Positions 34,566 through 46,927 are shown, counted from the first letter of the stretch. The stretch is 64,000 nt of DNA from Camarhynchus parvulus (GCF_901933205.1 NC_044596.1:5860104-5924103); one strand, 5' to 3'. Notes: generated by a model from the sequence alone, not told the origin. A program made the numbers and translations.

Positions 34566-37048
34566 GATCTGGGGTCTAGGGACTCCCAGGGGGACAGGGC
34601 CCCCAGCCTCATGGCCTGAGGTCCAGGCAAGGACCCCAAAGCCTGCAGCCACCTGCCCTCCGTGCCACCAGCAGCTGAACATCAGCTCCTCTCCCAGAGC
34701 GTTGGGACATCACTGTCTGCTTGAGAAAGTGGCTCCTTCACACTCGTGTGCTCCCTGCTCCTCTGCCCTGCTTTTCAATTTCAGAGCTCTGGCAGGTCTC
34801 TGATTAATTCAAGCCTGTTTAATAACCCTTCTGTTTAGATGAAACGAGCTGTCTTGTTTTCTTTATTTTTAACACTAACTCTCGTTTCTTTGCTAAGGAT
34901 CTCTGTCATTTAAAAACCTCTCTCTCTCCAGCCAAGCTGAGACTGAGATGGAGAAAGCAGCTGCTGACGTCCACATCTGACATCAGCCACAAGGTCTGAG
35001 GCTAAAGAGGGGCTGGACACTTTGATGGATGAGATATCCTGAGCAAAATCAGGAGCTCCACAGATCCCTGTGCAGCTCAGAGCTCAGGGAGAGCACAAAC
35101 AGCAGCACTGTGGGGACAATGGGGGTGACAGGAGGGGAGAATTGGGAGCTGCAGCACCCACCCAGGGAGGGTCACCGTGTTTCTGCCTGTGGGGGTGGAA
35201 AATATCCCATAAAAGCCCCTGGAAGCTGCTGGGGCTGTGTCCCACACTGTGCCCCTGGCGTGGCAATCGATTGGCCATGGGCTGCTGCAGCTGCTCCCAG
35301 CCCTGAATAACTGCCCTGGTTACTGTTATTGTTATAAGAATAACCTAGGCAGTTAGGAAAGCACCCAGAGCCTCTCCCTGCTCTGTGGCACCTTCCCTTG
35401 TCCCCTGCTCTGCTGTGACATCCTCACCCCACATCTCCTGAGGCCACTGCCCAGCCTGGCCCTTTCCCTGCCCATCCCACCCAGAGCCCCAGGAGCAGCA
35501 ATTCCCAGGAATTCCCTCAGGACACCCTGGGCTGCCTCCTGCCTCCCTGCAGCTCAAAGCTGCACTTGTCTGGAGAGCAACTGAGTCACTTCCTCCCACT
35601 GCTGCCTGTGGGACAGGCTCCAGCGCTGCCGGAAAACAATAAATCCTTCAGGACGTGTGAGGCCATAATTCACAGGGACGCAGCCAGCCTGCCTGCCCCG
35701 GGAGCCCTCAGCACCCCTGCATTCAGCTCTGCCCAGGGACGTGCCCCAGCCCCATCCCAGCTGTCCCCAGATCCCCAGGGCACTGCTTGGATGGAGCAGC
35801 AATGGGATCAGAGCCACGCTGTAACTCCTGAGGGGACACAGCACCGAGGTGGGTCAAGAACTGAGCACAAAAACTCCATAAAATGCACAGAGGATCCCAC
35901 AGGGAGAGAAGCCACAGCTGAGTTTGTGGCAGGGCTCCTTTGGCAAACCCAGGGACACATCACAAAAAGAGTTTCCTCCAAAAACGCAACAAAACATCTC
36001 GTGAGGGCCAGGGCACCACTCTCAGCTGGTTCAGTTTTACAAATCCCCCCTTTACAACCACAAACTGCTCCTCCAGATCCCCAGAACATTCCCACAGAGC
36101 TCGAGGACTGGGGGGGCAAAGCCAAACTCAACAACTGGAGCTGTCTCTGGCCCAAAACCTGTGGAACTTCCACCAAAACCACCCAGCTGAGATGGCTGGT
36201 CAAAAAGAACCTCCCAGATCTGAGGAAAATCGGTGATTTTGGAAAATCCAGGAGCACTGGGCGCTGCTCCCTTTGTCTTTTTCGAAGTCAGAAGCAAAAA
36301 CCGAGTTACATTAAGGATCACAAGACTTTGAAGCAAATGATCCCACACAGATGAGAACAAACGCAATGACAAGGAAATTAATGTGAGATCCCCCTCAGTA
36401 ACACGATGGCTAAAGCAGATAATCTGCCCAAGTGTCATGTTTATAATGGGAATTTGCAGAGAATGAGGCAGGAATTCGCAGGCATGAACAAATGAGCCAA
36501 TATTCTGCTTCTTCTCATGTTAAAATTTTGCAGTTTGGGATAAAAATAATGGTGTTTTTTATAAATCTTGGGAGAAGAAGGAAATTAAGCCGAAATTGTT
36601 TTGTTTCCAATAGATCCTTGCAGCTCAGAGGGTGTGGGAGCAGGTTCTGCTGGGACAGGTGAGCTGCCCAAAGCTGCCAGCAGGACTCACCCAGGGAGAC
36701 CATTCCTTTATAAGAGTCAATTCAATCTCATTTCAATGAGATTGAGACACATAGCTCATTGGTGCAGGCCTGTGAGGCAGTGAATGGTTAAAATCCAACA
36801 CACTCAGAAGTGAAATCCCCCTCTGCAAGATCCCTGCAATTCCCCCCAGCCTGTCCCTCCTGAGGCCAAACCTCCCCGTGACCCAGCACCCTGGGCTTGG
36901 CCAATTTTAATTATTTTTTTAACCAAGTTATACAACCCCCTTGGAAGTCCTCACAAGAGCCTCTGCTGTTGTTTCTCCCTGGGAGTTTGTTCTGGCACTG
37001 CTGAGCTGAGCCCAACCTCGGCCCTGGGGAATCCATCCAACGAGACCG

Positions 37049-37127
37049 ACTTGTCCCTGTCACCCAGAACTTGTCCCTGTCACCCAGAACTTGTCCCTGC
37101 CACACAGAACTTGTCCCTGGCACACAA
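37049..37127. repeat. 20-bp tandem repeat, four copies
   Basis: Units of ACTTGTCCCTGTCACCCAGA at 37049, 37069, 37089 and 37109. The last two carry CACACA variants. Confidence 0.92.
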
Positions 37128-37691
37128 TTCCTGCCCTGAAAAGCAGAGTTACACAAGCCCTTGCAGCAGCACCTCACTCTGGCCCGGGGACACGCCGGGG
37201 GATGCTTCCTCTCTCTCCTCTCCCCGCCCGGCGAGTTTGGCCCGAGCTCCTCGGTTGCTGTGAGATTTCTAAAGGCAGTCTGGACCTGTCAGCACTGAGC
37301 AGCCTCCGAACACAATTCCTGCTCCAGGAGGCTCCTCAGCTGCCAGTGGGGCCAAGCACTCCAGGAGAGGGCTGGTCCTCGCTGCTGCTGGGATTAACTC
37401 CTCCAGAGCTGCCAGGAAATTCCTCAGCAGGGACAGAGAGAAGCTGCAGTGCCCCCTGCTCTGCCACAGCACCTCCCAGCCGAGCTCATTGCTCATTTCC
37501 ATCTGGCCCTCCCAGCTCCAGTCCCACAAGATATGATGCCTCTGATGTTAAATTCACTTGGAAATCCAGAGGGGCAGACAGCAAAAGTCAGGGGTTTTGG
37601 AAGGTTTAAGGGAAACACAAGGTTCCTCATCGCAAGGTGGAGTTTGAAAAGCTCTCACTGGCAGTTTGCTTGCTCTGGGTTTATCATGGAG

Positions 37692-37812
37692 TTACAGAAT
37701 GGTTTGGGTTGGAAGGGACCTGAAATACCCAGTTCCAAGGCCTGCCATGGGCAGGGACACCTTCCACTGTCCCAGGTTACACCAAGACATCCAGCCTGGC
37801 CTTGGACACTCC
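37692..37812 (-). mobile_element. CR1 LINE 3' fragment (left arm of an inverted pair)
   Basis: It begins ACAGAATGGTTTGGGTTGG and continues through CTGCCATGGGCAGGGACACC and CATCCAGCCTGGCCTTGG, the antisense CR1 tail. It ends near 37812. Confidence 0.92.
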
Positions 37813-37819
37813 AGGGAAG

Positions 37820-37857
37820 GGACCTTTGAGGTCCTTTCCAACCCAGACCATTCCACA
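37820..37857 (+). mobile_element. CR1 LINE 3' fragment (right arm of an inverted pair)
   Basis: TTGAGGTCCTTTCCAACCC followed by AGACCATTCC is the CR1 tail in plus orientation, placed 10 bp after the minus-oriented copy. The outer ends of the two copies are complementary over about 33 bp, with roughly seven mismatches. Confidence 0.85.
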
Positions 37858-39536
37858 GGTCTCTGTTTTGACTTCAGAGCAGATTTCAGAGCTGTGAAAT
37901 GACATATTTGAAGCACAAGAATAACCAAGGCACTTAGGAAAGCTCCAGGCACAGCTCCCTTTTCCTCCCCACCTCTTCACACTTCCATTAAAAATCAAAA
38001 GGAAATTCGCAGGCTATTTTTTTTTGTTGTTGTTCAAATAACATTCCAGGCTGTGACATAAGCCAGCAACGACAGGAAATATGATCATGAGGGCAGAGCT
38101 CCATCCTCTGCTCCTGTCACTGCGACTTTTTGGGGACTTGGCAGATGAGTGAGCAGAGGAGACAGCCGGCGTGTTTTATGGAGTTGAACTGTAACATCCC
38201 TGTTCCTCAGCCAGCTCCCAGCTCCCCTGCTCTGACACCAATAAATCTGCCCAGCCACGGGGAACAAAGCTCTTCACACGAGCTGCCCACATGTGAACAC
38301 CTCACATTTGGCTACCTGGGCAAGCACCCAGCCCCTGGGCTCTGCTGTGTGTAAATGTTCCCCAAAAATTGGGAAAATTACGATTTCAGAGCCATCACCT
38401 GGGGGGGTTGAACCCTGCCACCAACACACTCACAGTCACCACAGCTTCCCAAGTGCCAATTCCCAGAATCCCAGCCGCCCATCCTGAGGGGAAATGGCCA
38501 CTTTGGTCTCAAAGGGAACCCTGCCAAGGCAAACCCCAAGAGCCCAGAAATCCACACAAATCCAAACAGCTCAAAGCCTCCTTTGAGCGCTGTCCAGGCA
38601 TCAACCTCAAAAGCACAGACTCACTTTTCGGACGCTCATTCCCAGGTGAACAAACCAAAGCAGGGAGACTCAGGAACACCTGGAAAACACCTCCAGAGTT
38701 CTGCCCTTCCCTCAGCAGGACCGGCACACCGGCGATGGCCACGGGCTCTGGCTGATGGCAGAGCCTCCCGGAGCAAGAACTGCCCATAAATCTCCTGCAG
38801 GAATCTGTTCCCAGGCTGGAAATGACAGGAGGAACTCCTTCCACGCTGAGTCAGGGAGTGACGGGGCCGCGGTGGCCGCGCTTCCTCCGGCACAGCCAGC
38901 GCTGCCCCGCGGCTTTCCTGTCCTCCTGAGCCTCCCCAGGCGGGGAAACGGGGCTCCAGAGCGCGGCACTGCGGGGGTTAAACTGCTGCTGTGCAAATCC
39001 TGTGTCGGAGCCACACAGGGAAATGAGCAGTTTGCTCCAACCTGTGCTGTACAGCAGGAACGGCCTCGCCAAGGACGGACGGTCGCTCTCCCATCCGCTG
39101 CCCCTTCAGCAGGAAAACGGGATTGGATTTGTCACACACACCCCCCAGCATTCCCACTGCTGATCCCCATGCATGATTCGAGCCCAGGGCAGGTGGGAGA
39201 TGCTGGTCCAGTCCTGCCAGGTCACACAGAGGGGCAGAGGCTGGACCCACACTCAGCTCTCCCTGCCTGTGCCCCCTCTCCTGCTCAGGGATTGTTCTTG
39301 GTGTGGGCTCCCACAGAGGCTCCTGCTGGATCAGCACCTGCCTGGCTCCCCCCAGGCTCTGGCAGGGCTGTGACACACGGATGGACAGTGCTGGTGGCTG
39401 TCACACTCACGGGCAGAGCTCATGGTTCTCCCCACGCTGACCCAACAGCACTGACCATGCTCGGGACAGCCAGGCTGGGCCCTGCCCTTCCTGTCCAGCT
39501 CCGTGAGACATCAGGCTTGTGTTCCAGCTCTGAGTC

Positions 39537-39605
39537 CCCCCGGAGCCCCCAGAGCCCCCCAGAACCCTCCAGAGCCCCCCGGAGCCCCCCAGAGCCCCCA
39601 GCTCC
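39537..39605 (-). repeat. C-rich CCCCCAGAGC repeat; G-quadruplex motif on minus strand
   Basis: About seven units of 9-10 bp (CCCCCGGAGC, CCCCCAGAGC). The minus strand has at least six runs of four or more G with 4-5 nt loops. Confidence 0.85.
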
Positions 39606-40666
39606 GGGCACAGCCCTGGGGAGGCAGCAGCAGCAGCGGCGGGAGCAGCAGAGGTGAGAGGTCAGGGCAATATTTACTCAGACATCACCTTTCACTTTTA
39701 TGAAGTGGGGAAACGGGGCTGGAGCAGGAAAAGGGCTGGGAGGGACGTTCCCTCCTGGGAAGCTGCTGTCACAGCAAACACAGCACGGAGCTGGCCCCAG
39801 AGAGCAGGGCCTGGCTGGGACAGGGCCCTCCAACCCCACACGGGGCTGGGCTTGGCTCCAGGCTCCATCTGGGAATGGCTGGGCAGGCTCTGCAGAGCCT
39901 CTCCTGGGCTGCAGGAGCTGCCCAGGCATTCAGGAGCACAGTGGGGTTATCCCTGGGGGTTTAGGAGCTGGCAGGCACAGAGCACGGTGCAGAGCGAGTG
40001 GGATCAGCTGGATGACAGAACTTGCACGGGGAAAACTCTTGGAAGAACCTTCCCGTTCAGCACGGGGGGAGGTGGAGCTGAGTGTGCCCCTAGCAGGGAG
40101 CTGGGCAGGGGCAGGGCTGCTGCCAGGGCAGTGCCAGGCAAGGAGGGGCAGCAGCGGCTGCCACCCAGGCACAGCACAGCCCTGCCAGGGCTCTCCCAGG
40201 CTCACCCTCCCCGTGCCTTCCGAGATCATCTGCACTTTTTTATAGCGTGGCTCTGATGCCTTTTATCTCCCGCTCTGAATGCAATTTTAGCCCAGGCAAA
40301 GCAGGATTAAATTTTCATAGTAGGATACATTTATCTCGCTTTTCACTCCCCCCTCGCAGGTCGATTTCAGCCAAACAGAAGCTGCGATTACAGGGAGAAA
40401 CATGAGATGGGCTCTCTCTGATAAGGAGGGGAGGGCTCCTCTTTCCCAGCCCCCCATCCCTGGCTGATCCCGGTACCGGGTCGGCATTTCCAGCCCGGCA
40501 GGGAGCACACAGCGCATCGGCTCCATCGCTCACACGTGTTGCACTCGTGAGCTTGGGGAAGTTGTTCTTCCTCGGGAAAGCTGCTGGAGCAGCCTCGCCC
40601 CACCCGGGCACAGGAGCCACGGGCACGGAGCGAGGACACACGGCCACAGCCAGCCTGGTCACCGGG

Positions 40667-40702
40667 AATGCCCGAAAAGCACCAAAATGCCCGAAAAGCA
40701 CC
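40667..40702. repeat. 18-bp tandem duplication
   Basis: Two copies of ATGCCCGAAAAGCACC plus two bases, head to tail and near-perfect. Confidence 0.85.
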
Positions 40703-41079
40703 GTGCCCCCGGCTCAGGTTTCCAGCCCTGCACCCATCGGCACCAGGCAGCGGCTGAGCTCCTTGCTGGGCTTGTGCTCGGTTTTTAGCTGGATCCAGAG
40801 GATCCCCTCTAGTGGGATGAGCAGGAATTTCAAGCCCACATCCCACCCCAATTCCCAGCCCGTGCTGGCTGTGGGTGCTGGGTGCCGGGGGGAGCAGCCT
40901 CGGGAGCTCCTCTGCCCCTTTTGCCACTTTCCCTCCGGAGCTGCAGCCAAAACCAGGCTGGGATGCGGATGCCAGGAGGGGAGAATCGGAGAAAAGAGAA
41001 ATGAAGAAGATAAATCCCTCCAGAGCCGCAAAAGGAGAGGATTTCCACCAGCAAAACACCTCTGGCAACACGGACCCGC

Positions 41080-43480
41080 TGTGTGCCCGCACTCAGGGGA
41101 GGCGGCAGGGCCACCGTGTGACACAGCCCCACGTGGGGACACAGCCCGGGCTGCCCAGCCCGCCCCATCCCGCAGTAAATCCGTTTATGTGCGCTGCAGA
41201 CAGCGCTGCCCTGGAGTCCCGTCGGGTCCCGCTGCGCTTTGCAGCCGCGGCTCCCCGGGCGCACCGAGGGCTCCCGGCCCCGCTGTGCCCCACCCTGGGG
41301 CTGGCACCCACCCGAGGAGGTGCCAGGGGTGCTCCGGGGGGCACCGACACCGCCTCAGCCCCGAGGGGTCGGGAGCACCTTGGTCCCCCCCGCCCTCCCC
41401 TTTGCCGTGGTGGCGGTGGCCTCCCAGCCAAGCTGGTTAAGAGATTAACACTCTAAAAACCACATTTACTCTAATTAGCCATGAAATCTTTGTAACTAAG
41501 TGAAAAAATGTTTCCCTTGAGGGATTTTTGTCCATTCATCACTGTTTGAATTGCCGGGGAGGGGGGGTGGGGAAGAGAAAAGAGGGGGAACGGGAGAAAA
41601 AAACCCCTCAGATCTAATGAATTAATAGCAGAATGCCCCGAGGGAGCGGCGGCTCCTCCGCAACACGGGCACCTCAAAGGGGGCTTTTCACAGCTCGCCG
41701 AAGGGACGCTGCTGAATTATTTCGAGTTAACAGACTGTAACAGCTCTGCTCCCCTTTGAGCCGGGCAGCTTGGCCCGCGCTCCGCTCCTCCCTTCCCTTC
41801 CCCTGCACGGACAGACGGACAGACGGACGCTGTGCCCGGCCAGCTGGGTGCCCTGCAGACAGAGCGGGGCACGGGGCTCTGCTGGCAGCACCACCAGTGC
41901 CCCCAGTTCCTGTTGTAGCGGGAAAAACATCCCGCAGTTAGGTGGGAGGGGAGGCAGAGAGTCTTGCCACAACTTAGGCCCATAAATATTTCATATCGCT
42001 GGAAGAAGAACGATTATATTCCTGCCAGCACTTTTCTTGTGTATTTTAAATGTGTCACCGCCTTCTACTTTCTCCCCCGTTTGTGTTTCTTGTAACAGGC
42101 CCATGAAATAAAGATTAGCTGAATAATCAAGAGTGTTTAGAAATGTGAAGGGGCCTGTCTCAGGAGCACTGCATGCTCAGGTTCATCTTTTTTCCAGGTT
42201 TTTTCCGCCCTCTTTTTAAGGATGCCGGAGGCAGGTGGGGGAGCGCGGCTGTCGCAGGGCGGAGGCGAAGGGAGCGAGCCCGCCCTGCCCCGTCAGAAAT
42301 GACAGGCTCGGCGCCGAGAGCAGCAGCGGGGCACTCTCCCCCATTACATATTTATCGTTCGGGCTGCAGAGGGGCCAATTAAAGCAGCTTGATCACCGCC
42401 GTGCTGGAGCGGCCGCGGATGTGCGGGGAGAGGCGGGATGAGAGGGGCAGGTGAGCGCGCTGCTGTTGGGATGTGGAGCAGTCCCTTCTCCGAGAGCCAC
42501 ACACCAGCAAAGGTATCCCTGCATCCCCAGGATATCCCTCAGTGAGGAAAGATGCTCCTGCTCCCCCAGGATGAGCAAAAATACCCCTGCTCCATCAGCA
42601 GAGCATCCTTTAGTGAACAAAGGCACCTCTGCTCCCCCAAGATCGCCCATCAGGGAGCAAAGATATCCCTGCTCCACCAGGAGAGCATCCCTCGGTGAAC
42701 AAAGGTGCCTTTTCACCCCCAGCATCACCCATCAATGAACAAATATGTCTCTGCACCCCCAGGATCACCCATCAGGGAGCAAAGGTGCCTTTTCACCTCC
42801 AGGATCACCCATCAATGAATAAATATGTCTCTTCACCCCCAGGATCACCCATCAGTGACAAAGGTGCCTTTTCACCCCCAGGATCACCCATCAATGAATA
42901 AATATGTCTCTGTACCCCCAGGATCACCCCTCAGTGACAAAGGTGCCCCTGCAGCCCCGGCAGAGCGTCACGCTGGCACCGGCAGCCAGCCCAGCTTCCC
43001 ACCTTCAGCTCCTCACCACTCACGCAGTTTCTAAATATCGGCTTTGCTTTCTCTCCCGGTTCATCTCCTCATCTCAGCTGCCCACGGCATGAGACACAGT
43101 CTGCACCTACATCTGCCCTAGCTTTTGGGCAACCTTTCCCAGGCATGCTCGAGACTCCCACATTTAGCTGCAACAGGAGTTCCCTAAGTAAGTTCTGGAA
43201 AGCCTCGTGGCGGTGCCTAAACGGGAGCTGCCGGGAAGAGCCTGCAAATCACACATTTCCCCGAGACTCCGCCGGGTCTGCCCGGCACAGCGCTCCAAAT
43301 GTCATCTCCATTTAGCTGCTTGGCGGGCCAATTTGTCACATCCTAATGCAATTTGCAGAGGAGAGTTAAAGAGCGCGGGGCAGGAGCGGGCAGCGCTGCC
43401 CGGCCCGGGTCCCGCAGCCCGGCTGAGCTCCGGGAACGGGCCAGGCTCGCGGTTAACCAGGGAACGAGGCACAGCTCGGC
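41080..43480. promoter_or_regulatory. CpG-rich patches (41.1-41.4, 42.2-42.45, 43.2-43.5 kb)
   Basis: By eye, CpG density is far above the surroundings in three patches, with words such as GCCGCGGCTCCCCGGGCGC, GGGGGAGCGCGGCTGTCGC and GCCCGGCCCGGGTCCCGC. AT-rich DNA and a minisatellite (42.5-42.96 kb) lie between them. They could be secondary promoters, enhancers or parts of a broad unmethylated domain around the PLXNA2 start. I see no coding exon in them. Confidence 0.5.
42483..42960. repeat. 40-bp minisatellite with dimeric higher-order structure, about 12 copies
   Basis: Units of 39-42 bp share AGGATCACCCATCA(A/G)(T/G)GA and end with CACCCCC. From 42.69 kb two subtypes alternate strictly: one with CAAAGGTGCCTTTTCACC, the other with AAATATGTCTCT. 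The pattern runs A-B-A-B-A-B-A. Copies on the left side are more diverged. Confidence 0.95.
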
Positions 43481-44339
43481 CAGGGCTGCTCCCACCCTGT
43501 GGAGGGTTATGTGCAGGTCTTACACAGCATCAATACCCGCGTCCACCAACTCCTGAGCCGGGGGGGACTCCACGATTAATTACACCCAACAACACCGTAA
43601 AGACAATGAGGAGTAAATTGGGTTAGTTTATCTTCTTGCAGCAAGCGCCGGGGATGTGGCTGGGAGAGTTGGGAGGGATGGCTGCCTTGGCTGATAAGGC
43701 ATTTCACAAGTGACACCGCTGGGTCACGTCCCTCGCCGCTCGCACCGAGCTCCTCGAATCAAAGCTGCTTTATCTGCTCCCCTGCACCACCCCAAAGTGC
43801 CACGTTTGAGCTCCGAGGGTCCTCAAAGTGACAACAAATGGCAGAAGGACAGCAATAAAGACCAAAAAAAAAAAAAAAGCCCCATGGAGTTCTAAAGGAT
43901 CTAACACCTCTGTGTTAAAGGTAAAAAGCCAAACATCTGTTCCGAGGATGGCACAGATTCTTGCGAGGCATCTGTCCCTCAGCTGTAAGTAGGTCACCTC
44001 ATCTCACTTTAGTCACCGTTATCAATGAAGCCACCCGGAGCAGGAGGGACAGGACCACGTCCCCAGCTCAGCCCAGGTCTACCAAGCACACTGGAGCCAC
44101 CAGTGAAGCATCAAGTGCCCAGCCAAGAGCAGGAGCAGCCTTTGAGCGGTGGTTTCACACCATGGCACTCGGAGAACTTCACGTTCCCTCACCTCCGAGC
44201 CTCAGCGGCTGCTCACAGACTCGCAGGGGATTTTTTCCCTCTGCCACTTACTATTCACCTCGCTTAAAATTAACCTATTGACTTTCTGATACCCCTTAGA
44301 ACACAGATTAATTGAACATCACTCACTTCACCTCCAGGA

Positions 44340-45700
44340 ACGCGCGACTATTGGCCGTTGCGTGAACGGAGACAAAGCCGGGAATGCCTGACCGTGCCAG
44401 GTTAAACGGAGGTCACAGCGGCGAGGACAGCTCGCCCAGAGCAGCCCCGGCTGTCACCGGCACCCACCCGGCAGCTCCGGGGCTGCGGAACCCGGCAGCA
44501 TCACCCGCGAGTTGGGATTTCCCCCAGGGGAGCACAAGTGCCTTCGGTACCTGTCCCCTCATCACCGTCCAAAAAGGGTCTCGCGCGGATTTCGGAAAGT
44601 TTTAGTGGGAATTTTATGTCTTTTCCCCTAAGATTCAGGGCTGTTTTGCAGTAAGTGCCTCCTTGCTAACAGGAACTTTTCACGGAGATGAGTTTCTCCC
44701 GCTGCATCGGCTCCAGACCGTGACTGAGCGGTACCGAGCGGCCGCAGAACGAGCGAGGAGGCGGCGATGTCTAACGGGAACGCGGAGCAGCCCGGGGAGG
44801 GAGCGGGAGCTGCATTCCCGGGAACCGGGCACTCCGAGGGGCTCCTCCATCCCTTCCCCAGGCACCCCTGGCATCTCCGCGGGCACGGCCGGAGCCGCCG
44901 GGCACCACCCCGCGCTCCGCAGCCCCGGTGGCGCCCGGCACGGCCACGGCGATGCCGAGCTCGTCCCCGCATCCTCGGGCGGGGGATGCCCGGCGGAGCC
45001 CCCACCCCGGCTGAGGGCAGCAGCCCCGCCATCCGCCGCCACTCACCGGCCCTGGGCGCTCCGCTGCTCCCGGCTCAGGGCGGGGGATGCCGGCGGCCCC
45101 CGGCACCGCGGAAATCAATCCGGGGCCGGGCGGCCGCCGCTGCCCGCAGCCCCTCGGCCTCCCCCGGCGCGGCTCGGCTCGGCTCAGCCCCGCCGGCCTC
45201 TCATCGCCTCCGCAGCCGCTGCCCGAGTGCGGCGAGCGCGGCTCTGATCGCATCCGCCCGCCCCAGCCCGGGCGCGCTCCCCGCTCCGCGCCGGCCCCGC
45301 GCCCGGGCGCGCTCCCCGCGCCGCTCCCCGCCCGCCCCCGCGCCGCCCCCGCTCCGCGTTAACCCTTCCCTGCCTGCCTGCGGGGCTCCGCGCCCCCTCC
45401 CCTCCTCACCTGCGCCCCCCCGTCCCGCAGAGCGCGGCCGAGCCGCGGCCGGGAGCGGCTCCGCGCTGGAACAAAGCCCGGCAGCGGCCGGGCAGCCTCC
45501 CCGCGCCTCCCTCCCGGGCACAGCTGTGCCCACAGAGCCCCGCAGCTGCCCCGCAGCTGTCCCAGCTCGGGGGGTGCAGGGAGCCGAACGGGGCTGTGGG
45601 TCTGGCCCCGGCTCTGACCCCCTGCGCACCCCTCGGCTCCAGTTCGGGGCCAGGAGCGGCACCTGAGCGCTCCATTCCTCAGTTTCCCCTCTCTGGAAGG
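44340..45700 (-). promoter_or_regulatory. PLXNA2: CpG island, candidate PLXNA2 promoter and first exon
   Basis: This is the most CpG-dense block in the window, densest at 44.75-45.5 kb. GC boxes cluster at about 45330-45352 (CGCCCCCGC-type words). Two minus-strand splice donors fit consensus: GGCCG|GTGAGT (exon end 45047, GTGAGT at 45041-45046) and GCGCAG|GTGAGG (exon end 45410). An exon of roughly 200-250 nt ending at 45047, starting just downstream of the GC boxes, is my preferred model, since the coding exon needs an upstream non-coding exon. Several upstream ATGs would lie in it (45251-45253 and 45202-45204, minus strand). Placement is inference: no transcript evidence is available. Confidence 0.55.
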
Positions 45701-46927
45701 GCTGGCAGCCTGGTTCTCTGCCAAGGCTGGGTCACCTCCAGCAGAGCCGGAGCTGGGCATGTGCTGCAAGGCCCCTGAAGCCACCGAGCCCCACAGCTCC
45801 TGCCAAAAGCTGCCAGAACCCAACCACAGAGGCCATGGCTGTGAGCACCCGCTGCTGGGAACCAGAGATCCCCTCCTTGGGCTTGAGTGCTTCAGCCACA
45901 GAGCCACGACCTGGCCTCTCCTGCTGCCTTGGAAACGTCTGGAAGCTGCAGGGGATCCAAAGGGACGAGCATCTTCCCACACCTCACACCCCACTGGTCA
46001 CCTGCAGCAGCCCAAGGGGGTTTGGGAACACCTGGAATCAAACACCTGGAGGAAAAGGCAGTCCCGGTGCCCCAGCAGGACCCTGTGCTCCTCAAAGGCA
46101 GGAGCACCACGGTGCAGCTGACCCTGACCCAGCCAGGGCCATGGGAATGATCCTGAGCAGCGCAACTGGTGGAGGGGATCAATACCATGATGGATCTCTG
46201 CTTGCCAGCTCTTGTCATCGGGAATTTTTAAACCGTTTTTCTATTACACATTGGGACAGTTGCAAGAGAAAAATCAGAGCCATCATCCAGGGCCTCTTCC
46301 ACAACAAACCCGAGTGACTGAACCAACCCAATGTCCTCTCACAGTTCCCCTGCAGCCCAGCCTGTGTCACCCTCGCTGCTGTCACCATGGCCACAGCAGT
46401 GGCCTCGCTGCATCTCCCTGCCTGGTGCACGTCAGCAAGACCCTGCACGAGCAGTTTTGGGTGGAAAGGGACACGGTTGAGGTTGGATTTGCTGTTTGCT
46501 CCCTGTAGAGGATTCAGGAACCCCTAAAGGGAAGTCCAGCAGCGAATGCCTTGCATCCCAGTGTGCAGATACAGGTGCCACCCTTCTTCCTGCCCTGACT
46601 GCCCCTTCCCAGGGAGAAAGGCACAGGCTGGTTGGTTGCTGGGTGCTCTCCCCATCCCAGCAGCGTCTCCATCCTGTCAGCAGCCCCTGCAGAGCCCTCA
46701 GGGAGCACGGGCAGAGCTCCTGCACAGCACAGCCCATCCCCACAGAAAGGGTCCCCTCACTGCAGCTCCATTGCTGAGCGCTTTGGCAGCCTGGAGAGGT
46801 CCCCAAGCTGCAGCTGCTGAGAAGGCACTCAGAGGATGGCAGCATTGGTTCCTGAGCAGGCTTTTCTCTCTCCCACTCTGTTCCCAGTGCAGCTCCAGTG
46901 CTGCACATTCCCAGAAACGGAACCAAA

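Larger units (their letters stand above)
29631..45046 (-). other. PLXNA2: Putative PLXNA2 first intron (about 15.4 kb)
   Basis: The right boundary is inferred from a candidate splice donor in the CpG island (45041-45046). No other gene is recognised. The interval contains a solo LTR (32.9-33.4 kb), CR1 tails (30.4 and 37.7 kb), tandem arrays (34.2, 37.0 and 42.5 kb) and CpG-rich patches (41-43.5 kb). Stretches 29.7-30.4, 30.7-32.9, 34.6-37.0 and 37.9-40.6 kb show nothing I can name beyond ordinary GC-rich or AT-rich sequence. If the true first exon is elsewhere, the boundary changes but the content does not. Confidence 0.55.

Noticed and set aside
33831..34682. 283-codon minus-strand frame with LVLISGDKP repeats
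   Set aside because: A by-product of the 30-bp array, whose period is a multiple of three. Its flanks are not protein-like.
43863..43877. A-run as the tail of a processed pseudogene
   Set aside because: The sequence to its left has no recognisable coding similarity. AATAAA lies just before it (AGCAATAAAGACC), but no gene body could be identified.
44663..45666. Overlapping frames of 150-300 codons on both strands in the CpG island
   Set aside because: Stop codons are rare in such GC-rich DNA. Products are P/R/A/G-rich with no domain, and both strands are equally open.
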